Of a DNA stretch of 64,000 nt, positions 23,476 through 33,372 are shown piece by piece. The position numbers and the translations under genes were made by a program. The notes under the pieces were generated by a model. The model was not told the origin of the DNA. It saw nothing but the letters and a program-made list of their open reading frames with translations, and ran no database searches. Numbering within the stretch: the stretch's first letter is position 1; every line of letters starts with the position of its first letter. Source of the stretch: Plantago elongata (lineage: Eukaryota > Streptophyta > Magnoliopsida > Lamiales > Plantaginaceae); contig JAYMSP010000187.1 of the NCBI GenBank assembly GCA_036897095.1, forward strand, positions 1-64,000, written 5' to 3'.

Positions 23476-24252
23476 ATGCCTCCTCAGATCGACCATGATC
23501 CTTCAGCCACCGTTGGTTTCGAAACAGAGGACGATCACAACCACCAACCCGAACACTACGAGTCGGAGTACAACAGCAACCCACCGGAATCGTTCTACCT
23601 CTCCAAAGAAGCCGAGTTCGAGTGGTTCGACCGGAACGCCCTGTTCGAGCGCAAAGAGTCAACGAAAGGAAACACGGTCATTCGTTCCAATTCGACGACG
23701 TCACAACGATTCTCGATCAATCTGCGGAAGTCAAAAGCCTCCGTGATCGGGCTGCCGAAGACGCAGAAGTCAACGTTCGTCGTTGACTCCAAACGGAGGA
23801 CGACGACGAGCGTGACGCTTTTTCCGAAACGGACCGATTCTACCGGGAAATCGAGGGTTTTGGTCGAACCGGGGTCGCCTAAGGTGTCGTGTATGGGGAG
23901 AGTCCGGTCAAAACGGTGTCGTAGGAGGTCGAATTCGAAAAGGAGGGATATTAATAATAATAATAGCAACAATAAACCGGTGGAGCGGTCGAGGAGTGGC
24001 AAGGAGAAGAAGAAAACCGGAGGCGGACTCTATTCGAGGGTAATGAGTATGTTCAGGTCTAGTAAGGGGGGAAAGAAACCGTGCCGGTCTGGGAGTATAA
24101 AGAACGGTGTCGAGGCACGGGCGAAGAAATCAGTGAGTGTTAAGGTGGTAGTCGGGGATGAACCGGCGGTTGAGCCGCCGGGTTTGGGTGGGATGAAGCG
24201 GTTTCAGTCCGGTCGACGAACAGCTTCATGGGCCGGAGATGAATTTTCTTGA
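23476..24252 (+). CDS. Basic plant protein of unknown function, single exon
   Basis: The 258-residue open frame starts MPPQIDHDP after a CT-rich leader. The N-terminal third is acidic (ETEDDHNHQPEHYESEY, then SFYLSKEAEFEWFDRNALFERKES). The rest is rich in Arg, Lys and Ser. Sharply conserved-looking motifs are EPGSPKVSCMGRVRSKR (about 131-147), a GLYSRVMSMFRSSKGGKK block (about 184-201) and a C-terminal GLGGMKRFQSGRRTASW. I recall this pattern from uncharacterised plant proteins, but know no established function. There is no signal peptide or membrane segment; basic clusters suggest nuclear or membrane-surface location. Codon use and motif spacing argue for a real gene. The overlapping frames on the opposite strand look like shadows. 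Confidence 0.85.
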   Translation: MPPQIDHDPSATVGFETEDDHNHQPEHYESEYNSNPPESFYLSKEAEFEWFDRNALFERKESTKGNTVIRSNSTTSQRFSINLRKSKASVIGLPKTQKSTFVVDSKRRTTTSVTLFPKRTDSTGKSRVLVEPGSPKVSCMGRVRSKRCRRRSNSKRRDINNNNSNNKPVERSRSGKEKKKTGGGLYSRVMSMFRSSKGGKKPCRSGSIKNGVEARAKKSVSVKVVVGDEPAVEPPGLGGMKRFQSGRRTASWAGDEFS

Positions 24253-25866
24253 GTAGGTCAGGTGGTGCGTGGGGCCCATTTGTGGAAATTTAGAGAAGGT
24301 AGAAGCGTGCTTTGTGGGTTTTGTTGAAAATGGAGGCACGTTGATTCTTGACGTATTTGTAATTGTGGTGTGTTTGGTTTGACTTGAAGATTAATGCGCT
24401 CGTAGTCATATTTTTGTGTAAATATATTATAGTTTTCATTTTCACTTGGCTAATGGGTTCAAATTATCTTTTTACAGACTAGTATTCAAGATATTCGTAA
24501 CATTTGAAACTTTTAGCTTGACAAAGTGACTTGAGACAAAAATAAAAAATTTGAGTTAAAAACACTTATTAAACATTTAAATTCTCACATTAAACACACT
24601 TAAATCCATAACTCGTAACGGGATTAAGACTCTTATGCCCATAAGGCAATATCATTGTCTTTCATCATTTTTAACCTAAACTCCAACCTTACCAACAATA
24701 ATTTGTTTATTTAGTAAAAATATATAGTTAAAATCACAAGGTCCACAACCCTCCCTCTCAATGATGAAATATCATAAGTATATTTCATTTATGTCATATT
24801 AGTGATCGACTTTTCATTCAACTCATTCAATTTTTATATCACAATTCTCAAAATAACAAAATCTAAATCACACAATACACTCTACTGTAATTTTTTTTGT
24901 TGGGTTGACCAACTTAAAATAAGTTGGGGAGTGGGTACAAATGTTGGCTCTTTGACATTGAAATATCTATCGGTTTTAATTGAGTTCCACATATTACATT
25001 TTTATTTTTATGTATGATCAACATACTAAATTGTATAATGTATAATTAAAATTGCGATCAATTGGTAGAAGCAGCAAAGTTGGACTAAATTAACTTCCTT
25101 GGTTTTTAATTTTTTATTCATGTATTTGAGGAGTGGGTGATGTCTTATGTTTTTTTGGAGGTGGTGGAGCCGTGAGCAACGTCTCCAAATATTAAAATGG
25201 TGAAGACTAATTAAACTTGTTATAGATTAAGAGGAAGTATTGGAACTCATCATTCATCAATGTTCATACAATGGTAGCTAAAACAAGATTCATTAGAATA
25301 GTTGAATTATTGTTTTAATCTAAATTCGTCTACTCCTACATACGGTTGAGTCCTTCGTTAGTTTGCGTATGATGAGCAAGAATAAATTGAAATTGAACCA
25401 GATTTGGTAAAATAATAGTAGTCTAATACGGCAGTGATCGACTTTTAGGTTGTGATGTGTCAATCTTATTGTTAATCGGTGAATTTGTGCTTACCAAAAT
25501 TAATCGTTCACCGATAAAACGAAACTTAACCACTACGAACAACATTAACTAGGTATTGACTGAGATATAATTTAAGTGATTTTTTTCAATTGAAATTAAA
25601 TTTTTTTATAAAATATTCAATTTGAGTGGAAAAATGATCCTCGAACGGGACCAAATCTTATTCTAAAAAGTCTCATTCGAACAATATAGTAAAAAGCAGA
25701 TATCTTTTATAAAAATCAGTTGGAAATAAAACCTGAACTAGAATATTTAAGGAAAAAGCCAGATCTACATTTCTGTTGTAGAAAAAACAAAAACAACGGT
25801 GATAAAAACAAAACAAATGACACAGGTACACAAGAACAACAAAACATGTGAACAAAGGTACAGCTA
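24253..25866. other. Intergenic AT-rich stretch
   Basis: Beyond the 3' UTR of the basic-protein gene I see no gene. The right end may hold the 3' portion of a minus-strand transcript coming from the hairpin locus. Confidence 0.45.
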
Positions 25867-25918
25867 TTACAAGACATCATCCAATTCATCAATATCACCA
25901 GAGTAGATCTGTAAACGT
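25867..25918 (-). other. Possible terminal exon of the minus-strand hairpin transcript
   Basis: On the minus strand two acceptor-like sites (ATATACAG and CGTTTACAG) precede a frame reading IYSGDIDELDDVL and a TAA. The acidic, low-redundancy peptide looks protein-like. A partner exon may be FDLDEELRM near 26050-26085, but the donor there is not canonical. This is weak evidence; it may be chance. Confidence 0.2.
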
Positions 25919-26081
25919 CCTGTATATCAGAAAAGAATCATCACATCACATCAGCATCAGCTAGAATTTAGAAACTTCAAACATGGAAAAACAGAGAATT
26001 GAAATATGAATACGGATCTGCAGAAAAACGGGAAAAACAATCTGATCACCATGCGTAATTCTTCATCTAAGTCAAAGATTC

Positions 26082-26193
26082 GAGAGCGTGTCCAAATCTG
26101 CACAACCTATTTACCATATTCTCCAATTGAATCTCCAATTGAAACACGAATGTAAACATGATAAATGGGCTGTGCAAAGCAGGACAAGCTCTC
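26082..26193 (-). ncRNA. miRNA-precursor-like hairpin A
   Basis: On the minus strand the 5' arm (26157-26193) and 3' arm (26082-26117) pair over 36 positions. I count 28 Watson-Crick pairs and 4 G:U pairs, with a loop of about 39 bases. The 5' arm contains GCTTTGCACAGCCC, shared exactly with hairpin B, while the loops differ. Length, stem and conservation pattern fit a plant MIR precursor. The family is not one I recognise, and strand is inferred from the TATA box at 26454-26461. Confidence 0.55.
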
Positions 26194-26257
26194 ATCGCTT
26201 TGAGAACGCTATGAGAACTATATGAATGTATGGGGTCAGAAGAATTATCAAAGCTTT

Positions 26258-26372
26258 GAGAGCTTGTCGAACAATGCACAACCAATTTACCAAATTATGT
26301 CGCCACGGTTGAATTAATCAATCGTGGTGTTAAAAATGACAAACGGGCTGTGCAAAGCTGGACAAACTATCA
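26258..26372 (-). ncRNA. miRNA-precursor-like hairpin B
   Basis: The 5' arm (26335-26367, minus strand) pairs with the 3' arm (about 26263-26296). A second inner stem (CCACG...CGTGG) caps the loop. Arms match those of hairpin A (5' arms about 29 of 33 bases), but loops are unrelated. The two units lie 176 bases apart centre to centre, as in tandemly duplicated MIR genes. No long conserved protein frame explains the pattern. Confidence 0.55.
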
Positions 26373-26453
26373 GCACCTTGATTGTAAGGTTACAGGAGAG
26401 GATAGAAGAGAAGAAGAGGAGATGAAGTGAGAAAAAGTGAGAGGGCGTGACAT

Positions 26454-26461
26454 TATTTATA
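26454..26461 (-). promoter_or_regulatory. TATA box of the hairpin locus
   Basis: The minus strand reads CCTGTATAAATAATG. TATAAATA lies 82 bases upstream of hairpin B and is followed by a CT-rich leader, typical of plant Pol II transcripts. Transcription is inferred. Confidence 0.55.
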
Positions 26462-26803
26462 CAGGTAAAGGAGGCTGTATTGGGCGGCGATATCTCTAGG
26501 GTTTGGCCCAATTTGAGATATCGAGCGTTTATATATTGGAGAGATCAGGTAAAGATCTAGACAAGTTTTACTTTACGAAGACTGTAAATTCCGCCACTTT
26601 TACTTATTCGGTTATTCCTATGACCTAGCATCAATTATCATGTGATGTCGTTCGATTTGATTTGTGTGTATCAGTACGAAAATATAGCGGATCGTTGCAA
26701 ACAGTTAAAATAGACGGGTTTTCCGTTTTTGTTGATTTTAATTAATTGTAGGTATAGGATTGATTTATCCTCAATTTTTTTATTTTTATTGGTACGTAAA
26801 AAT

Positions 26804-26928
26804 GTGTTCTCTTCAACTGAAATTTATTGAACTGAACTGAAGTAAGTTATAAATTATAACTAAGCCGAGCTAAATTGAACTGCACCGAACTTGACTGAAA
26901 TGAAGTAATTTTCAATTGAAGAGAACAC
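26804..26928. mobile_element. Short MITE, about 125 bp
   Basis: The ends are inverted repeats: the left begins gtgttctcttcaactgaaat and the right ends attgaagagaacac. The inside carries more short palindromes (gaactgaactgaagt and its partners). No transposase is encoded. No target duplication is clear, so the superfamily is open. Confidence 0.7.
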
Positions 26929-26931
26929 GGC

Positions 26932-27160
26932 CTAATGAAATGCATTAAGCTTAATAGTCAAGATCCGAGTCCAAAATTGAAACTATAGATGTAGGTGGAG
27001 AGAGCCAAAATAGCCCTTCCCCATCAAAATAATATCCTAAAGAAGTCTAATGAAATGCATTAAGCTTAATAGTCAAGATCCGAGTCCAAAATTGAAACTA
27101 TAGATGCAGGTGGAGAGAGCCAAAATAGCCCTTCCCCATCAAATAATATCCTAAAGAAGC
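26932..27160. repeat. Recent tandem duplication, unit about 115 bp
   Basis: Two nearly identical units (26932-27046 and 27047-27160) both run from ctaatgaaatgcattaagc to cctaaagaag. I see only about two differences (gatgtagg/gatgcagg and one A in caaaataat). The first unit begins directly at the right end of the MITE. Confidence 0.95.
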
Positions 27161-27526
27161 TATAATCTGTAAGAGTTCTTTTAATTGATTTAAAGTTTTA
27201 TAATTGATTTTGATATATTAAATTTAATTCAATTATAAATTATTCGTGGATTGTGACGGCGATTTTAATTCTAAAAACATAAAGAGGATGATTTTCAGTG
27301 CAAATAGAATTACTTTGCGAACTTATGAAAATGATAACTAAATCAAGATTGAATTTTAACCATGAGGCAAACAACCTTTTAATAGTTATTTAATTCATTT
27401 GTCCTTAAAATTTTGTGATTATTGTTCCAAGTAGGACTGTAGGAGCAAACGTGTTAGAGGAAAAAATTAATTTTATTTTGTTTTTAGAGATTTTAAAAAT
27501 ATAAATCTTGTTTATGAAAAAAGAAT

Positions 27527-27608
27527 CGTCAACAGCAGGGTTCGAACCTGCGCGGGCGAAGCCCAACAGATTTCAAGTCTGTCTCCTTAACCACTCGGAC
27601 ATATTGAC
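27527..27608 (-). tRNA. tRNA-Ser (anticodon UGA)
   Basis: Read on the minus strand the acceptor stem is GTCAATA at the 5' end pairing with TGTTGAC at the 3' end, with discriminator G. The anticodon loop ACTTGAAAT gives UGA. The long variable arm (TGGGCTTCGCCCG region) marks a class II serine tRNA. The T-loop GGTTCGAACC is intact, and the D-arm reads GAGTGGTTAAGGA. A run of six T follows just downstream as Pol III terminator. No intron is present. It looks functional. Confidence 0.95.
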
Positions 27609-28682
27609 AGATGATGTTCAATGAGAAATATGATGTAGCTCTTTGTAAAGAAGTAGTCTTACCCAATGCTTTGACGCCAATCATTCATTAACAAAAGGCA
27701 ACTGCAATTCACAGATCTCATTATTCCCTAAGATCTGGAGAAATGAACTTTCAAATGATGTGCAAACTATCATGGTGAAATGACATAGTGGTGTTTACAT
27801 TTGTAAAATTGATTATCTCATTTCTCAAATTCAGTTCAGCTCGTTAACAAAATTTATATTTCCGGATTGAATGATAATACCTCCATCTTAAGGAATAAGA
27901 CATAAAACTTTTCGATGTTCTTTTTTACTATTTTTAGAATGTGTCTAGTTTTGTAGGACGTTCATAAAAGGAATACGTGTCTTATTCATCAGGACGGAAT
28001 GAGTAATAATTAAGGTATAACTCGTCTTATTTTACTTGAAATATCAATATATAAAAGATAAAAAAAAATTTAGTTGAGTCAATGAGTCAGATCCTACTTG
28101 TCTCACAAAATGATTTCAAATTTAGGCTCAGATTCAAATATTTATAAACGAATCAAGCCGAACCACAATTGAAAAACACCAGAGAGTAGTTAGTTATGAT
28201 CAAGCCAATTGTAGATGATATGTATTAGTTACAAGGGTTAAATAAAATCATTTTAATAGATTCATTTGTGAATTTTCTCACCATATCAACCATAAACATT
28301 CTCCTTAAAAATCGTAACAAAAAGCAGCCAAAATTCAAAGGCATATGCTTAACTTAACCAATAAATTCCAGTTCCATTGATTTCTTTCATTTTTCTCTCA
28401 ACACTAGTCTTAATTTATCCCCTTCTAAATATAGTACTACTAGTTAAGCATAGATCACATTTCTCGGACTTCTTCCTCATTTGTCTATCTTTCTCCAGGC
28501 CCAAAATGTTACTGCAAATTACATTTCTCATTCTCACCAATCTCTGATTCTGTAACGTTCATAATTTCCAGATTCTTGATCATGAAGCAGCACGAAGCTC
28601 GTTTATCCACGTTCGCAAGATAAGCAAGCTTGACTGCAGACAGACAATTTAGTTCTGTTCTGATGATTTTGTAACAGAAAAC
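27609..28682. other. Intergenic and CSLD promoter region
   Basis: I see no gene. It is AT-rich, and the last 200 bases are likely 5' UTR and promoter of the CSLD gene. Confidence 0.5.
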
Positions 28683-31600
28683 ATGGCAAGCTTAAATAAC
28701 CAGCCATCGAAAAAGGGAATGCGGACGCCTGGAGGTTCGTCCAGTGCCTCACAGGGAAAAGGCAGTTCATCGGGGCAAACTGTTAAATTTGCCAGAAGAA
28801 CGTCGAGCGGGAGGTATGTGAGCCTGTCCAGAGAAGATTTGGACATGTCTGGAGAATTTTCGAGCGATTACATGAACTATACTGTTCATATCCCTCCAAC
28901 GCCCGATAATCAGCCTATGGATACCTCTGTGGCTGCCAAAGCAGAGGAGCAATACGTGTCGAATTCTTTGTTTACCGGTGGATTTAATAGCGTTACCCGT
29001 GCTCATTTGATGGACAAGGTAATAGACTCGGAGGTCAGTCATCCCCAAATGGCAGGATCAAAAGGATCATCTTGCGCTATGCACGCTTGTGACGGTAAAG
29101 TCATGAAGGACGAGAGAGGAAATGACGTCACCCCATGCGAATGCAGGTAGGATGTCCTATGTGTGTTCATGCTGTTGATGAAAATGTGTCTGGCTCTGTT
29201 AGAGAATTTGTTAAAAATGGACTAATTTCACACATTTCTACAAGTTCTAGCTTTTAGACATGGTAATTTCATTTTCTGTTTTTTTCTTAGGTTTAAGATA
29301 TGTAGAGACTGCTATATGGATGCACAAAAAGATACTGGTCTATGTCCAGGATGTAGAGAGCCATACAAAGTTGGGGATGACTATGATGACGAACCAAATT
29401 ACTCGGGTGGAACACTGTCACTTCCCGGTCCAGATGACTCTAAGAGAGATCGCCGTAACAACATGTCCATGATGAAAAGGAACCAAAACGGAGAATTCGA
29501 CCACAACAAGTGGCTATTCGAAACACAAGGAACATATGGATATGGTAATGCGTATTGGCCACAAGACGATGGGTATGGAGATGACGGAGAGGGAGGAATG
29601 GGCAGAGGTATGGTGGATACATCAGATAAGCCATGGAAGCCGCTTAGCCGTGTGATACAGGTCAAAACTGAAATCATCAGCCCTTATAGGTTGGTATACG
29701 TATTGGAGAATCAATATGAATGACTAAATTCAACACTTCTCTAGAATCTCTACAAGTTTAAGCTTTTAGATGAGTTCAACTTACGAGCATTACTAATTGA
29801 ATTTATGAATATTCGAATGGCTCAGGTTGTTGATTTTTCTTCGGCTAGTCATCCTAGTGTTCTTCTTGATATGGAGACTTAGACATCCAAACACTGATGC
29901 AGTATGGCTCTGGTTGATGTCTGTTACATGTGAAGTATGGTTTGCATTTTCGTGGATTTTGGATCAGATTCCCAAAATGCATCCAATTAACCGGACCGTT
30001 GATCTAGAAGTGTTACGAGACAAGTTTGAGATGCCATCTCCTTCCAATCCTTCAGGGCGTTCTGACCTCCCAGGAATCGATTTATTCGTTTCAACTGCTG
30101 ATCCTGAAAAAGAACCACCACTTACCACAGCCAATACTATTCTGTCGATCCTAGCTTGCGACTATCCATGTGAGAAACTCACATGTTACGTCTCAGATGA
30201 CGGTGGGGCACTCCTAACTTTCGAGGCCATGGCTGAGGCAGCGAGCTTCGCAGACTTGTGGGTTCCATTTTGCAGGAAACATGATATAGAGCCTAGGAAT
30301 CCTGAGTCATACTTTGCTATGAAAGGCGACCCAACCAAGAATAAAAAGAGGCCTGATTTTGTGAAAGACAGGCGGAAGGTTAAGAGAGAATATGATGAAC
30401 TTAAAGTGAGGATCAATGGATTGTCTGATTCGATTAGAAGGAGATCTGATGCTTTTAATGCAAGGGAAGAGATGAAAGTGCTGAAACATATGAGAGAAAG
30501 TGGGGCTGATCCCACAGAACCGATCAAGGTCTTGAGAGCTACGTGGATGGCTGATGGAACACATTGGCCTGGAGCGTGGGCTTCCCCATCAAGAGAACAC
30601 GCGAAGGGTGATCACGCTGGAATTCTCCAGGTTTAGAAAATTTCTTTACCATTTTTTGCCCATTGTATGAAATTCGATTTGCTAGTGTTCCATATGTATG
30701 CATTCTTGTGATCAGGTGATGCTGAAACCTCCAAGCTATGACATTCTGATGGGAAGTTCTGATGACGGTTTGATAGACTTCTCAGATGTCGACATCCGGT
30801 TACCAATGTTCGTGTATATGTCACGTGAAAAACGGCCTGGCTATGATCACAACAAGAAAGCTGGTGCCATGAATGCTTTAGTACGAGCTTCAGCTGTACT
30901 ATCTAACGGACCTTTCATTCTCAATCTTGACTGTGATCACTACTTTTACAACTGTAAGGCTATCCGTGAAGGGATGTGTTTTATGATGGACAGAGGCGGT
31001 GAGGATATTTGCTATATTCAGTTTCCTCAGAGATTTGAAGGCATTGATCCATCTGATCGTTATGCAAATCGTAACACTGTGTTTTTCGACAGCAATATGC
31101 GTGCTCTTGATGGTCTGCAGGTATGAATCATTTATCTTCTTGAAATGTTATAGCTCATGGTACATTGTTCTTGTTGCTGGCTAAGAGAAATTTTTTGTTA
31201 TTATTTTCAGGGACCGATGTATGTCGGGACAGGTACTATGTTTCGCAGATTCGCTTTGTATGGATTTGAACCGCCTAATGTTAACATAACACCTGATAAA
31301 GCTCCAGAGACTCAAGCCCTGAAAGCAACTGATTTTGATCCCGAGCTTGATGTTAACTTATTGCCCAAACGTTTTGGAAACTCGACCATTTTAGCAGAAT
31401 CAATACCCATTGCTGAATTCCAAGGCCGCCCTATTGCTGACCATCCTGCAATCAAGTATGGCCGACCTCCTGGTGTCCTTAGGGTGCCACGTGAACCTCT
31501 TGACGCCACTACTGTAGCTGAGGCAGTTTCTGTCATTTCTTGTTGGTACGAAGACAAGACCGAATGGGGTGACCGTGTAGGTTGGATTTATGGTTCTGTG

Positions 31601-32506
31601 ACTGAGGATGTGGTGACAGGGTACCGAATGCATAACCGTGGTTGGCGGTCTGTTTATTGGGTGACTAAGAGAGATGCATTTCGTGGATCTGCCCCGATAA
31701 ATCTAACAGACAGGCTGCACCAGGTGCTTCGTTGGGCTACAGGATCTGTAGAAATTTTCTTCTCTCGAAACAATGCTGTAATGGCAAGTAAGAAACTCAA
31801 GTTCCTTCAACGACTGGCGTATCTGAATGTCGGTGTCTACCCGTTCACTTCATTTTTCCTCATCACTTATTGTTTCCTCCCGGCTCTTTCACTCTTTTCG
31901 GGCAGTTTCATCGTGCAGAATCTCAACATTACGTTTCTGGTCCTCCTTTTGGCCTTAACCTTCTGCCTGATCGGTCTGGCACTCCTAGAAGTGAAATGGT
32001 CCGGAGTAGCACTTGAAGAATGGTGGCGAAATGAACAGTTTTGGCTCATTTCCGGAACTAGTTCCCACTTGGCAGCCGTGGTGCAAGGACTTCTCAAGGT
32101 CATTGCTGGTATCGAAATCTCATTCACTCTTACTGCGAAGTCAGTTGGTGAGGATGAGGACGACATATACGCAGAGCTGTACTTGGTCAAGTGGACTTCT
32201 CTCATGATACCGCCTATCGTGATTGGCATGGTGAACATTATTGCAATCATAACTGCATTCTCCAGGACAATATACGAAACTGTCCCCGAATGGAGCCAGT
32301 TCATTGGTGGAGCGTTCTTTAGTTTCTGGGTGTTGGCACATCTTTACCCGTTTGCGAAAGGCCTGATGGGAAGAGGAGGAAAGACACCAACTATTGTGTT
32401 TGTTTGGTCTGGTCTTATTGCTATCACTCTGTCACTGCTGTGGGTGGCTATAAATCCATCTGCTGCACCTCAAGCTACCGGAACAGGCGGGTTTACGTTC
32501 CCCTGA
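28683..32506 (+). CDS. CSLD4: Cellulose synthase-like protein D, CSLD4 type
   Basis: Five exons (28683-29146, 29291-29689, 29826-30630, 30716-31120 and 31211-32506) encode 1122 residues. The N-terminus carries the [16 protein letters not shown] and [13 protein letters not shown] motifs of CSLD1/CSLD4, then a RING-like zinc finger (CAMHAC...[11 protein letters not shown]...CPGC). GT2 catalytic motifs are all present: SDDGG near 411, DCD near 628, TED near 822 and QVLRW near 862. Two membrane helices precede and about six follow the catalytic region. CSLDs make beta-1,4-glycan (cellulose- or mannan-like) at tips; Arabidopsis CSLD1 and CSLD4 are needed for pollen tubes. The closest family member from memory is CSLD4 (1111 residues). 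Exon phases all fit. Confidence 0.94.
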
Positions 32507-33372
32507 GGAGCCATATGGTGTAAAACATTCATATATTCATGCTCAGCATGTTCTTTCTGCTTTTGATGAGTAGCTAGTGATTTGACGATGATGAACATGT
32601 TGCGTTGGAAACCAACATTGAAGACATCAACTTAATGTAAAATTTTGTAACTTGGAAACCACTTATGTTCCATTGAATTGACTAAGCCATCTGCTTGTTC
32701 TGAATTTATTGATTTCAGATTTGTGCTTGTGAACTGTATCTTGGTTATAAATTATGACAAACAATAGTTATGTTGAAATTTGAATCTTAGTAACATAATA
32801 TGGATTAATGGATTCAAACAGAGTAAATCGGTCCTAGTATGACTAGAAAATGATCAGTTCTTGTCATTGATTTTTCAAAGTATATAAATTTTACATAGTG
32901 AACTCTAATTTTACTATGTGTATAGAGTATGTTTCGTTAAAAAGTAAAGTTTAAACAATCATATTAAAATCGCAATATATTGGTTCAGAATTTGAGTTAA
33001 GTTACCCCACTCAAATCGAATAACCTGCAGAAAAACTGACACAAATACACAATAGCAGGCTGCAGGCTGTTGCAAGTTGCATGGCGCGTGAAATCCGTTG
33101 CTGTACCAATTTAAAAAAGAAGTAAAAATAAATATGAATATATATATATATAAATACTATAATTGAAGCTAGTGCTAAAACGCGTGCGTTTAGAGAAGAA
33201 AAAGGGATCCTCTCTGTTGCTGAATTTGGAAATAATCTTCACAGATCCAATTCCCAATTTACAAATACTAGAAACAAACAAACGAAGATCCATTTCCTGC
33301 ACCAACTTTACCATCTCAATTCTCAATCAATCAGACTATAATTCAGGTCAAATCGGAGCAGAAGAAGCAGCA
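32507..33372. other. CSLD 3' UTR and GDT1-like 5' region
   Basis: No further gene is seen. A tataaata-like box near 33147-33153 could be the core promoter of the downstream GDT1-like gene. Confidence 0.45.

Noticed and set aside
23595-24002. 135-residue minus-strand frame
   Set aside because: It is antisense to the basic-protein gene. The plus-strand frame is longer and has patterned motifs.
26067-26511. Two minus-strand frames (65 and 72 residues) that share CPALHSPF
   Set aside because: The shared peptide is explained by the duplicated hairpin arm. The rest of each frame is unrelated, so RNA structure explains the conservation better than protein.
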